NCBI GenBank assembly: GCA_964451365.1
Contig: CAYVIB010000032.1
Location: 1-60,646 of the forward strand
DNA length: 60,646 nt
Reading direction: 5' to 3'
Origin: CAYVIB01 sp964451365
GTDB lineage: Bacteria; Pseudomonadota; Gammaproteobacteria; Pseudomonadales; Cellvibrionaceae
Shown piece after piece: positions 27,016 through 35,331 of the stretch. The translations under genes and the position numbers were made by a program. Numbering within the stretch: the first letter of the stretch is position 1; every line of letters begins with the position of its first letter. The notes under the pieces were generated by a model. The model was not told the origin of the DNA, ran no database searches, and saw nothing but the letters and a program-made list of their open reading frames with translations.

Positions 27016-27159
27016 AAAACCTTCGGCAAAATGGATGTTGTCCCTAGAGCCCCAGGGATGGGTTTACGCGTGTTTCTGAAGAGCCCCCGCCGGATCGGCC
27101 GGATTCGTTGGCATGGTCATATAAAAGAATCTTCTCTTAAGGAAGTGCCATTCGGGTCT
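27016..27159. mobile_element. MITE-like element, copy B (internally deleted)
   Basis: Opposite orientation and shortened relative to copy A. It shares AACCTTCGGCAA (27018), the CGTGTTTCTGAAG segment (27069) and the terminal TTAAGGAAGTGCCATTC (27137-27153), followed by CGGGTCT. The corresponding central part of copy A is missing. The frame encoding SLKEVPF is still readable. Confidence 0.65.
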
Positions 27160-27287
27160 AGGACCCAAAGTTCATCTGCGCCGAATTCCGCCGTAGCGAA
27201 ATTTCAAACCGATTAGGTCGATTTTGATAGTACGGGAATTCCTGAGCCCATAGTCAACCGGCCCTGGCCGTCCGGCCAGAATTAAGG

Positions 27288-27449
27288 TTAATTGTTTTCC
27301 AAGAGTCCGCGGTTAAAGCGTCTTGCAAAGTTATACCCTTTGCAACTATCTCTCTCTGGAAATTGCTCCATAACCGTTTCGTACGTCACCTCCCGAAACA
27401 GCTCATACTTATTCTCTGTTTCAATATGGTCATGTCTTTTAGGATACAT
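27288..27449 (-). CDS. possible small protein, 53 residues
   Basis: From ATG 27449 (AAAGGG about 8 bases upstream): a polar, mixed-charge peptide (starts MYPKRHDHIETE, ends NRGLLENN), no signal peptide. The frame opens further upstream to 27590, into the neighbouring lipoprotein gene, which is unlikely to be real. No family recognised. Confidence 0.3.
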   Translation of the reverse strand: MYPKRHDHIETENKYELFREVTYETVMEQFPERDSCKGYNFARRFNRGLLENN

Positions 27450-27474
27450 GCATAGTTCCCTTTCGAGGTAACTA

Positions 27475-27981
27475 CTAAATCGATGTGCCGATATCGGCAA
27501 TAGCCGGCTCTGAAAAATCGCTGTATAACCCTTCGGCGTCAAATGCAAGCACGAAAAATTCATATTGACCCGGCGTGAGTCCTTCCACAATACGTTCGGA
27601 CTGGTTTTGGTCGCTTACGACGACGCTGGTAAAAACCACTTCATCCAGTTTTCGATAAAGAATTTCATAGCCACCGATATCGCTCAGGGGTAGCTCTTCG
27701 CCGTTTTCCCTGGCGGTGGGAATATTCCAGCTGACAATCGCGGACGATAAATCCTCGGGTGTTTCGGCTACAGGGGGTATTTCGGGAGTGTTCGGTTCCG
27801 GCGTCGAACCTTCGTCGTCGTCCGGATCGTCTGTGTTGGGTGGATTGGAGCCGTTAGTTGGTGGATTGGAACCGTCGTTGGAATTGAGCGCATTTTCATT
27901 ATCAAACTCCGTGCCCCCTCCGCACGCGGAAAGGATGCAAAAGAGTGCGAGCATGACTCCAAATCCGGCTACCCTGATCAT
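27475..27981 (-). CDS. fibronectin type III lipoprotein (paralogue 1)
   Basis: 168-residue lipoprotein: lipobox CILSAC, a Gly/Asn/Pro/Asp-rich linker (about 25-75), then one fibronectin-III-like domain (SSAIVSWNIP ... GGYEILYR ... GQYEFFVLAFDAEGLYSDFSEPA). ATG 27981 is preferred over the upstream TTG 27996. It is paralogous to the gene at 28457-29035 (same domain, different linker). Probably a surface-exposed binding or scaffold module; function unknown. Confidence 0.82.
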   Translation of the reverse strand: MIRVAGFGVMLALFCILSACGGGTEFDNENALNSNDGSNPPTNGSNPPNTDDPDDDEGSTPEPNTPEIPPVAETPEDLSSAIVSWNIPTARENGEELPLSDIGGYEILYRKLDEVVFTSVVVSDQNQSERIVEGLTPGQYEFFVLAFDAEGLYSDFSEPAIADIGTSI

Positions 27982-28346
27982 TAAGCTGTACCCCAAGTTT
28001 AAAGATCCGTATCCACGCGAAGCGCGATTCTATTGCAGATACTTCCAGTGAAGCGTGGTACGGTTAACAGTTTTACTTTATTGGCAAAATATACGTCTTT
28101 TTGCGTGCAAAGTTGCAGCGAAAAATTCTTTATGGAATAGGTTCTATTCGCTGGCCGATGTGTGCCAAAAAACAGTGCAAATATAAATTTGCTGTTTTGT
28201 CTTGTTCGCCCACATGATTTGGCGATTGACGCATTCCGACGTTAATCCGGCAACAACACTGCCTGATTAAGTATAGATAACGAAATACAAGCCCAGGACA
28301 AACGGAAGGTTGGAACCGCGGTAATTTTGACGGCTTTCACAAAAAA
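27982..28346. other. intergenic between the two FnIII lipoproteins
   Basis: About 365 bases without a supported gene, ahead of the 28347 terminator. The upstream part should contain the promoter of the 27475 gene, since a terminator separates it from 28457. Confidence 0.35.
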
Positions 28347-28388
28347 AGAAAAGCGCCTTACCGGTTTTCCGGCACGGCGCTTTTTTTG
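28347..28388 (-). terminator. intrinsic terminator
   Basis: AAGCGCC (28351-28357) pairs with GGCGCTT (28376-28382), with an inner CCGG-TTTT-CCGG hairpin, and T/A runs on both sides. It lies behind the 28457-29035 lipoprotein gene and may work in both directions. Confidence 0.8.
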
Positions 28389-28456
28389 TCTACAGTCTGG
28401 CTGTGACGCCAGACAATATTCAGGCTCGGACCATAAGGCTGTTGAGCCGGCTGGTA

Positions 28457-29035
28457 TTACAAATTTACGATAGCGGGATCGGAAAAGTCGCTGTACAGCC
28501 CATCCGTATCGAATACCGCGATCAGGAATTCATACTGGCCACTTTCCAGGTTTTCCAGCAAATAATTGGAAACCGTACTATCCGAAACAATGACCGATTC
28601 AAAAAGAAGATCGCCGGTGTTACGGTACATGATTTCATAGCCACCAATTTCACTCAGGTCCAACGACTCGCCGTTTACCCGCTGCAGGGGAATATTCCAC
28701 GACACGCTGGCTGATGTTTTCTCCGCTACCGGAGCCGGAGTGACGGTCGGAGGAGGCGTGGGTTCACCGGTAACCGGCGGCGGAGTTGGTTCTCCGGTGG
28801 CTGGCGGTACAGGCGTTGGTGTTACGGTGGGATTGGTTACAGGGGGTTCGCTCGGTTCGGGGGTAGGGGTTCCAGGCTCCGGCGTGACGCCCGGCTCGGG
28901 TGTCGGGTTGGAAGTCTGGCCACCGGGTGGAGTCGGCGTGGATGAATCGACGTTGGAACTCCCTCCTCCTCCGCCACAGGCGGAAAACAGGACACATACG
29001 AGTACCAGGCTCGTTAATTTAGCGGACAATGACAC
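28457..29035 (-). CDS. fibronectin type III lipoprotein (paralogue 2)
   Basis: 192-residue lipoprotein: lipobox VLFSAC, GGGGG, a long Pro/Thr/Glu repeat linker (PTPEPG, TGEPTPPP; about 30-105), and one fibronectin-III-like domain (SASVSWNIP ... GGYEIMYR ... GQYEFLIAVFDTDGLYSDFSDPA). Shared motifs with the 27475 gene imply duplication with replacement of the linker. The linker's imperfect codon repeats make length variation likely. Confidence 0.82.
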   Translation of the reverse strand: MSLSAKLTSLVLVCVLFSACGGGGGSSNVDSSTPTPPGGQTSNPTPEPGVTPEPGTPTPEPSEPPVTNPTVTPTPVPPATGEPTPPPVTGEPTPPPTVTPAPVAEKTSASVSWNIPLQRVNGESLDLSEIGGYEIMYRNTGDLLFESVIVSDSTVSNYLLENLESGQYEFLIAVFDTDGLYSDFSDPAIVNL

Positions 29036-29586
29036 CTTGTTACCTCTTGAATTAGTACTTTCGGATTAACTATAGGGAAAAACTTCAGCTATCCGAGTGA
29101 GCTGGTTAACATAATTAAAAGGAATAAAAAGAAAATGGCTGTCGGCTGGTGAGAGTGTGATGACCGTCCTGAAAGCTTTGAGAATCAAGGCTCGCGCGGT
29201 TTGAGATGAGATTTTGGCTGCTGCTAATTTATACGATTTTGTTATAAGTGTGCGTTGACCCTCAAAATCCGGATCTGATACTCCGCCCTGGCCGGCGCCG
29301 GCCGGCTGAAGGTTGAAAGCCGGACTGTAAACCTGTAGGGAAAGAGGCTCCGGCGGCGGGATCGGCGCCTTGTTTAAGCCTGCTTGTGCTCCAACCCATA
29401 TTTTTGTCTCCAGTTCAAGACTGTGCCGGAGCGGCAATTTTCTGGATAATCCCACCGCACTCGCATAAACCGGAGATCTCAGGTTTTATTCCGGACGGTA
29501 GTGCGCCTCGTTTTATAAACCCTCAAAAGCATCTCTAAAAATTGGCTTTAGAGCGCTTTAAGCTATTCCCGGGAAAGTGTATCGAA
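29036..29586. other. intergenic, no supported gene
   Basis: About 550 bases between the divergent FnIII lipoprotein and tex. It has a GC-rich palindrome near 29288 (CCGGCGCCGG). A minus ORF at 29066-29455 lacks recognisable domains and is rejected. Promoters of both flanking genes should lie here. Confidence 0.4.
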
Positions 29587-31911
29587 ATGAAAAGTATTTA
29601 TTCACGTATTGCTGAAGAACTCAGCGTTAAGGAAAACCAGGTTGTCGCGGCCGTCTCCCTGCTGGATGAAGGCGCGACCGTTCCTTTTATCTCCCGTTAT
29701 CGAAAAGAAGTGACGGGCAGTCTGGACGATACGCAATTGCGGCAGCTGGAAGAGCGCCTCAATTATTTGCGCGAGTTGGACTCGCGGCGCGAGACCATTC
29801 TTAAATCCATTGCCGAACAGGAAAAGCTCACGCCGGAACTGGAAGCACAAATAAATAACGCGGAAACCAAAACGCAATTGGAGGATTTATATCTTCCCTA
29901 TAAACCCAAGCGCCGAACCAAGGCGCAAATCGCGCGCGAGGCCGGCCTTGAACCGCTTGCACATGCGCTGTTGGCGGACCCGGAAAAAAATCCCGAAAGT
30001 GAAGCCGCCGCTTATGTAAACGCGGAAAAAAATGTTGCCGACGCCAAGGCCGCGCTCGACGGCGCAAAACAAATATTGATGGAGCAGTTCAGCGAGGATG
30101 CGGCACTGCTGGAAAAACTGCGTACCTTCCTGCGCGAGGAGGGCTACCTTCACGCCACATTGATCGAAGGCAAGGAACAGGAAGGCGCAAAATTCCGCGA
30201 CTATTTCGATCACAAGGAACTGTTGCAAAAAGTACCGTCGCACCGGGCGCTGGCCATGTTTCGCGGGCGCAACGAAGGTATTTTGAATATGGCGCTTGCG
30301 TTAAAGGACGAACTCGAGCCCGGCGTAAGCCATCCATGCGAAGTCATGGTTGCGGACCACTGGAACATCAGCGATAAAAATCGCCCGGCGGACAGCTGGC
30401 TGGCGGAAGTGGTGCGCTGGACCTGGCGGGTGAAACTGCTCACGCACCTGGAAACCGATTTGCTGGCTACGTTGCGGGAAAAAGCCGAAGCCGAAGCAAT
30501 CGACGTGTTTGCCAAAAATCTGAAGGACTTGTTGCTGGCTGCGCCGGCGGGACAAAAAGCCACTCTGGGGCTCGACCCCGGTTTGCGCACCGGCGTTAAA
30601 GTTGCGGTGGTGGACGCCACCGGCAAAGTGCTCGATCATGGCGCAATCTTTCCCAACCCGCCGCAAAACAAAACCCGCGAAGCCGCGGCGGTTATCACTG
30701 CACTGTGCAAGAAATACGACATCGGCCTGATTGCCATCGGCAACGGCACCGCCAGTCGCGAAACCGATAAATTCGTTGGCGATGTACTGAAAAATCACCC
30801 GGATATTCGTGCGCAAAAAGTGATGGTCAACGAAGCTGGTGCATCGGTCTATTCCGCCTCGGAATTTGCCGCGCGCGAATTTCCCGATCTGGACGTGACC
30901 ATTCGCGGAGCAATCTCCATTGCCCGCCGGCTGCAGGACCCGCTGGCGGAACTGGTTAAGATCGAACCCAAATCCATCGGCGTTGGCCAGTACCAGCACG
31001 ATGTTTCCCAGACGCGACTGGCGAAGTCCCTGGACGCTGTGGTAGAGGATTGTGTGAACGCCGTGGGGGTGGAAGTGAACACGGCGTCAGCGCCGCTGCT
31101 CGCGCGCGTATCCGGCCTGAACCAGTCGATTGCCAACAACATTGTAGAGTTCCGCGATAAAAATGGCGTGTTTAAAAACCGCAACCAGCTTAAAAAAGTA
31201 TCGCGACTGGGCGAAAAAGCATTTGAACAGGCCGCCGGATTTTTGCGTATCGCCAACGGCGAAAACCCGCTCGATAAATCCGCCGTGCATCCGGAATCGT
31301 ATGAACTGGTGGAAGCCATCGCGCAAAAAAATAAAAAAGACGTCAGCGAGCTAATCGGCGACACCGCATTTTTAAGGTCACTTAAAGCGAAGGAATATGT
31401 GACGGAAAAATTCGGCCTGCCGACAATCACGGACATTATTCGCGAACTGGATAAGCCGGGCCGCGACCCGCGACCGGAGTTCAAAACTGCCAGCTTCCAG
31501 GAAGGCGTCGAAACCATCGGCGATTTGGACCCGGGCATGGTGCTCGAAGGTACTGTTACCAACGTCACCAATTTCGGTGCGTTTGTCGATATTGGCGTGC
31601 ACCAGGACGGCCTTGTTCATATTTCCGCGCTGTCCAACACGTTTGTAAAAGACCCGCGTGATGTGGTGAAAGCGGGCGACGTGGTCAAGGTCAAAGTGAT
31701 GGAAGTGGACGTGCCACGCAAACGCATCGGCCTTTCCATGCGCATGGATGACGTGCCGGGAGAAAATTCGCGTACGCAGAATCAAGGTGGCCGGTCCGAC
31801 GGTGGAAAACGTCAGCCGGGAAGAAAGCAGGATAATTCACGAGGCCGGGGCGAGCAGCAGCCAATGGGTGCCATGGCGGCGGCGCTGCAACAGGCCATGA
31901 AGAAAAAGTAG
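29587..31911 (+). CDS. tex: transcription accessory protein Tex
   Basis: 774 residues, normal for Tex. N-terminal Tex helix-turn-helix region, YqgF/RNase H-like domain (GLDPGLRTGVKVAVVD), helix-hairpin-helix region (VNTASAPLLARVSGL) and a C-terminal S1 RNA-binding domain (VTNVTNFGAFVDIG ... DGLVHIS), followed by a basic Gly/Gln-rich tail. Cytoplasmic nucleic-acid-binding factor acting in transcription and stress tolerance. The start at ATG 29587 matches the usual MKSIYSRIAEEL; the frame extends upstream to 29542 without family similarity. The stop codon lies inside a REP-like element. Confidence 0.97.
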   Translation: MKSIYSRIAEELSVKENQVVAAVSLLDEGATVPFISRYRKEVTGSLDDTQLRQLEERLNYLRELDSRRETILKSIAEQEKLTPELEAQINNAETKTQLEDLYLPYKPKRRTKAQIAREAGLEPLAHALLADPEKNPESEAAAYVNAEKNVADAKAALDGAKQILMEQFSEDAALLEKLRTFLREEGYLHATLIEGKEQEGAKFRDYFDHKELLQKVPSHRALAMFRGRNEGILNMALALKDELEPGVSHPCEVMVADHWNISDKNRPADSWLAEVVRWTWRVKLLTHLETDLLATLREKAEAEAIDVFAKNLKDLLLAAPAGQKATLGLDPGLRTGVKVAVVDATGKVLDHGAIFPNPPQNKTREAAAVITALCKKYDIGLIAIGNGTASRETDKFVGDVLKNHPDIRAQKVMVNEAGASVYSASEFAAREFPDLDVTIRGAISIARRLQDPLAELVKIEPKSIGVGQYQHDVSQTRLAKSLDAVVEDCVNAVGVEVNTASAPLLARVSGLNQSIANNIVEFRDKNGVFKNRNQLKKVSRLGEKAFEQAAGFLRIANGENPLDKSAVHPESYELVEAIAQKNKKDVSELIGDTAFLRSLKAKEYVTEKFGLPTITDIIRELDKPGRDPRPEFKTASFQEGVETIGDLDPGMVLEGTVTNVTNFGAFVDIGVHQDGLVHISALSNTFVKDPRDVVKAGDVVKVKVMEVDVPRKRIGLSMRMDDVPGENSRTQNQGGRSDGGKRQPGRKQDNSRGRGEQQPMGAMAAALQQAMKKK

Positions 31912-31983
31912 GGGCGGCCTCGCCGCCCTTAACTGCATGAATAACACGGCGGGTGGCGCCGGACCATCGCTTGCCCGCCCTAC
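31908..31983. repeat. REP-like element, copy 2 (two hairpins)
   Basis: Starts GTAGGGGC, whose TAG is the tex stop codon. First hairpin GGGCGGC-CTC-GCCGCCC (31912-31928), second around CGGGTGGC, ending CCCTAC at 31983. It separates the convergent tex and VWA genes and may terminate both. Confidence 0.65.
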
Positions 31984-31986
31984 CTA

Positions 31987-33195
31987 TCAATACTTTGGCG
32001 CCGCGTCGGAATACTCCAGGCCTTTCTCTTTCGCCTGGACACGAATCGCTTCATAGAGTTTATAGTCAAGCGCCTCGTCCTCCCCGCCTTTTTTCGCCAA
32101 CTCCGTTTCAATGTAATCCTGGCGCCGCTCGGCAAGTTTCTGGATCTCGGCGGCCAGCTCCTCGCGCTGTTTTTTCATGTCCGTAATGACAGCCGCTTGT
32201 TGTGCCGTCGGTAACGCTCTTATCGGCGCGGGCAGCTCCTCCTTTTTAATATCCGCCAATGTGGTTTTCCCTGAAGCGATATCGTCGATAAGATCGGATT
32301 CACCGGCGAAATTTTTCCGACCACTGTCGGAGCTGTTAAAAACTCCTCGGCGCGCCTGGGCGGCAACAGAGGCGTCGGCGCGAAGTTTTTCCGCGGCGGC
32401 GAGCTTGGAGCGATATTTCTTTTGTTCCTCCGCATTGCCGTAAAACAGCCGGGTCTTGTCCAATTCCAGCGACAGCGCTGCAATCTTTTCGTCGAAAGGC
32501 GTGGCCATGGCCACGGCACTGCCATCCTGCTCAACCTGGAAGTATTCCCCATAACCCAGCTGCGCTATCTGTTGCCATGCCGTGGCGGCCAGGCTGTCCG
32601 TTCCGCATTGCACCGAATTGACGACAATATTTTTTTGTCTGGCCTGCGCGAGAACCTCCGGATACCGCACCTCGTTGTAATCCATATGAGGCGAGGCATC
32701 GCCCACCAGGAAAATGGCTTTGTAGGTTTTGTCGTCAGTGCTCCAGCTCATTGCGTTTACCGCATCGAACAGCGCTTTATTGACGCTTTCCGGACCATCG
32801 CCACCACCTTCCGCTTTAAAATCCATTAATGTTGCGTAGGCTGAATCCAGGTCGTGCGTGAGAGGAATAACCTTGGTAACGTAATCGTCCCCCCGATCGC
32901 GAAAAGCGACAATACCCATGCGAATGGTGGGCGCCGGCTCCGCCGAGGCCATGGTGGAAGCAATCGACCAGATTTTTTCCTTCGCCGCTTCAATCATGCC
33001 GCCCATGCTGCTGGTGGTATCCAGAACAAAAACCACGTCAATTGCCGGAGAACTGTTTGTCGGCGAAACAGGAACCGCATTCTGATTAATGGTTGGAACC
33101 GCAATGCTTTTTGCGTCGATAAAGCTGTCGGGATAGAAAACAACGACCATCCCGGTCATGACACATAATGCTAACGCAAGTAGTTTGGTTTTCAT
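31987..33195 (-). CDS. exported von Willebrand factor A domain protein
   Basis: 402 residues: N-terminal signal peptide or anchor (MKTKLLALALCVMTG), then a VWA domain (about 50-230) with the metal-ion site DTTSS (Asp59, with Thr in place of the first Ser), then a charged, probably coiled-coil C-terminus (KKQREELAAEIQKLAERRQD). GAGG lies 8 bases before ATG 33195; the longer frame lacks a signal. Third gene of the operon after PspA-like and a membrane protein (4-base spacing), so probably part of an envelope-stress complex. Confidence 0.85.
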   Translation of the reverse strand: MKTKLLALALCVMTGMVVVFYPDSFIDAKSIAVPTINQNAVPVSPTNSSPAIDVVFVLDTTSSMGGMIEAAKEKIWSIASTMASAEPAPTIRMGIVAFRDRGDDYVTKVIPLTHDLDSAYATLMDFKAEGGGDGPESVNKALFDAVNAMSWSTDDKTYKAIFLVGDASPHMDYNEVRYPEVLAQARQKNIVVNSVQCGTDSLAATAWQQIAQLGYGEYFQVEQDGSAVAMATPFDEKIAALSLELDKTRLFYGNAEEQKKYRSKLAAAEKLRADASVAAQARRGVFNSSDSGRKNFAGESDLIDDIASGKTTLADIKKEELPAPIRALPTAQQAAVITDMKKQREELAAEIQKLAERRQDYIETELAKKGGEDEALDYKLYEAIRVQAKEKGLEYSDAAPKY

Positions 33196-33199
33196 TTTC

Positions 33200-33790
33200 T
33201 TATCCTCGGTAAGTGGTATTGAGCCGTTTAAAAGCGGCTTGCGCCATGCGCTGCGCGCGCAGGAATTTGTCATCGCCTGAATCGCAACTCTTGCGGCGCT
33301 TCAGATATTTCTCGGGGAAAGGCAGTATCGAAAGTATCACCGCCTGAAGCAGAAAGAACGTCCATACTGCAATAAACAGGCTGTGAGTTTGCACAAGCAC
33401 CAGATAGGTAAGTGAAGCGCTGACGAGGCAGCCAAAGCCATCGAGACAGGCGCCCAGCGGACGGTAGAGATAAACCGCCCTGGCGAACCAGATAAAAAAC
33501 AAATGCAGGGCAATAAAACCTGAAAGGGAAACGCCGATAGACTGCGCAAGCGCGATACAGCCAATGGCGAACATAGGCAGAATAAATTTACCCACCTTGA
33601 TGTTGATTGCCAGCATCAGGTAAGCAATATAAAAAAGCGTAACAAATGAAATAACGAGTCGCAGGGCAACAAACGTCGGAAAGAAAATTGAAAGTAGATG
33701 AAAACCGGTGGCGGCGAGTATAGCCAGCACAAACCCCGCGATAACATTGCTTCCGAAAGAATCTATTTTCATGGTGGTTGTTCCTTTCAT
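33200..33790 (-). CDS. polytopic inner membrane protein
   Basis: 196 residues with about five to six transmembrane helices and a basic C-terminal cytoplasmic tail (KYLKRRKSC). No named family recognised. AAGGAG, 8 bases before ATG 33790, overlaps the PspA-like stop, so translation is coupled. Middle gene of the PspA/membrane/VWA operon; it may anchor the VWA or PspA partners. Confidence 0.78.
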   Translation of the reverse strand: MKGTTTMKIDSFGSNVIAGFVLAILAATGFHLLSIFFPTFVALRLVISFVTLFYIAYLMLAINIKVGKFILPMFAIGCIALAQSIGVSLSGFIALHLFFIWFARAVYLYRPLGACLDGFGCLVSASLTYLVLVQTHSLFIAVWTFFLLQAVILSILPFPEKYLKRRKSCDSGDDKFLRAQRMAQAAFKRLNTTYRG

Positions 33791-33795
33791 AGTCG

Positions 33796-34365
33796 CTACT
33801 CCTTTAGGCTGCCGGCGCGGGCTTTACCAAAGCGTTCCTTCAGGCGAATAAACTCCAGTTCCACATCATCCTCTATCACGGGGGCATGCGCGTTTGTATC
33901 AGTCCCGTATTGATAAGTCGGTTTGTCCCGCAGTTGCTGCTCCCGCCAGGCCAGGTCGGCTTTTTGCCTGATGCTTTCATAGCTCAACTGCTGTTCGGTA
34001 TATCGCTTTTTCTGCGCGGCAAGTCGCTCTTGAATGGCTTCGATATTGGTTGACAGGGTTTGGTGCAGCGCGGCTGTCTCCAGGCGCCGCCGGATAAATG
34101 ATTTCGCCAGCCGTTCGTTATCGCTGTCAAAGCAGGCGGCGATCTCGGCTTCAAACTTTTCCAGTTGTCCGGCGAGAGCGGCCTTGTGCTTTTCCAAAGC
34201 GGTGAGGTCCCGTTCCAATTGCTGAATTTCGCGCTGGTTACTTTCCATCGCTTCCTCCATTTCGCGCACAGCCTGGCGCAGCAGTACCTCCGGCTCTTCC
34301 ATATGATCCAGAACCGCGTGGATATCCGCGCGGAATAATCTCGACAAGCGGGTTATTAATGCCAT
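33796..34365 (-). CDS. PspA/IM30-family envelope stress protein
   Basis: 189 residues, a little short for PspA (about 220). Start MALITRLSRLFRADIHAVLD matches the membrane-binding helix of the family; then long coiled coils (EEPEVLLRQAVREMEEAM ... QLERDLTALEKHKAAL). It maintains membrane integrity by coating the inner membrane. First gene of the operon and divergent from the response-regulator gene (255 bases). No pspF or pspBC homologues in the window, so this is the non-enterobacterial arrangement. Confidence 0.88.
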   Translation of the reverse strand: MALITRLSRLFRADIHAVLDHMEEPEVLLRQAVREMEEAMESNQREIQQLERDLTALEKHKAALAGQLEKFEAEIAACFDSDNERLAKSFIRRRLETAALHQTLSTNIEAIQERLAAQKKRYTEQQLSYESIRQKADLAWREQQLRDKPTYQYGTDTNAHAPVIEDDVELEFIRLKERFGKARAGSLKE

Positions 34366-34620
34366 AATGGTTTTCTCCATATCGGTAAATGCTAACGGTT
34401 CTAAACAGTTTTTTAATACTGCTACGGCAGGTTTCGCTGGCACAGATGTGAAAAAGCACTTCCCCACCTAGGGAACATCATTCGTGAACGAGCAACCAAT
34501 TTATTACTGACCGAAAAAAATAAACAGAACCACTTCAGTAAAACGTTAGCGTTGCGGTTTACATAAAATTTACAATGCCGGCGTTATCGGCAATGCTATG
34601 CTTTGGTGGAAGAGGCGCTT

Positions 34621-35331
34621 ATGACAAAGAAACTGAAAATACTGGTGGTGGAAGACGAAGAGGCTATCCGCACGGGATTGATCGACGTGCTGGTCTACCA
34701 CGGCTACGATGTGGACTTCGCCGCTGACGGCACCGCTGGGCTGGAGAAGGCCGGCAGCGGCATTCACGACCTTTTGCTGCTGGATGTGATGCTGCCCGGC
34801 GTTAACGGTTTCGATATCTGCGACCGGGTGCGGGAGCAGGACAAGGACGTGCCGATCATTATGCTGACCGCCAAGAGCAGCGATGAGGACATTATTCACG
34901 GGCTCAAGCTGGGTGCCGACGATTACGTCGCGAAACCTTTCTCGATTGCCCAACTGGTTCTGCGGATACAGGCTGTACTCCGACGCTCGAAAGCCGTGCA
35001 GGAGATGGATAATTTTATCGAGTTGGGAACGGATGCAAAGGTCGATATCCAAAACCTGAACGGGCATATCAATGGGGAAGAGGTGATTTTTACCCGCAAG
35101 GAAATGGAAGTGCTGACTTATCTCCATGCGAACGCGGACCGCCCGGTAGCGCGGGAGGAGCTTTTGAACAAGGTCTGGGGCTATAACAAAAATATCGATC
35201 TTGAAACCCGCACGGTGGATATCCATATCGCCAAACTGCGACGCAAGCTCGAACCGGATCATAAAAACCCGCAATACCTGGTGACGGTGCGCGGGGCCGG
35301 GTACCGTCTTTTACTCAATCCCTCTCGCTAA
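34621..35331 (+). CDS. OmpR/PhoB-family response regulator
   Basis: 236 residues. Receiver domain with phospho-acceptor Asp55 (LLLDVMLPG), acidic pocket EDE at 11-13, and Lys104 (VAKPFS). Winged-helix DNA-binding domain at the C-terminus (ARTVD-like LETRTVDIHIAKLRRKL). ATG 34621 with AGAGG. The gene ends immediately before the kinase ATG (no gap), so it forms an operon with it. It may control the divergent PspA operon, as inference from position. Confidence 0.95.
   Translation: MTKKLKILVVEDEEAIRTGLIDVLVYHGYDVDFAADGTAGLEKAGSGIHDLLLLDVMLPGVNGFDICDRVREQDKDVPIIMLTAKSSDEDIIHGLKLGADDYVAKPFSIAQLVLRIQAVLRRSKAVQEMDNFIELGTDAKVDIQNLNGHINGEEVIFTRKEMEVLTYLHANADRPVAREELLNKVWGYNKNIDLETRTVDIHIAKLRRKLEPDHKNPQYLVTVRGAGYRLLLNPSR

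Noticed and set aside
28740..29069. Gly/Val-rich frame opposite the Pro/Thr-Glu linker
   Set aside because: Antisense of the repeat-coded linker of the FnIII lipoprotein.
29066..29455. 129-residue minus-strand frame between FnIII lipoprotein and tex
   Set aside because: No domain, no ribosome binding site, low-complexity residue mix; best seen as chance frame.
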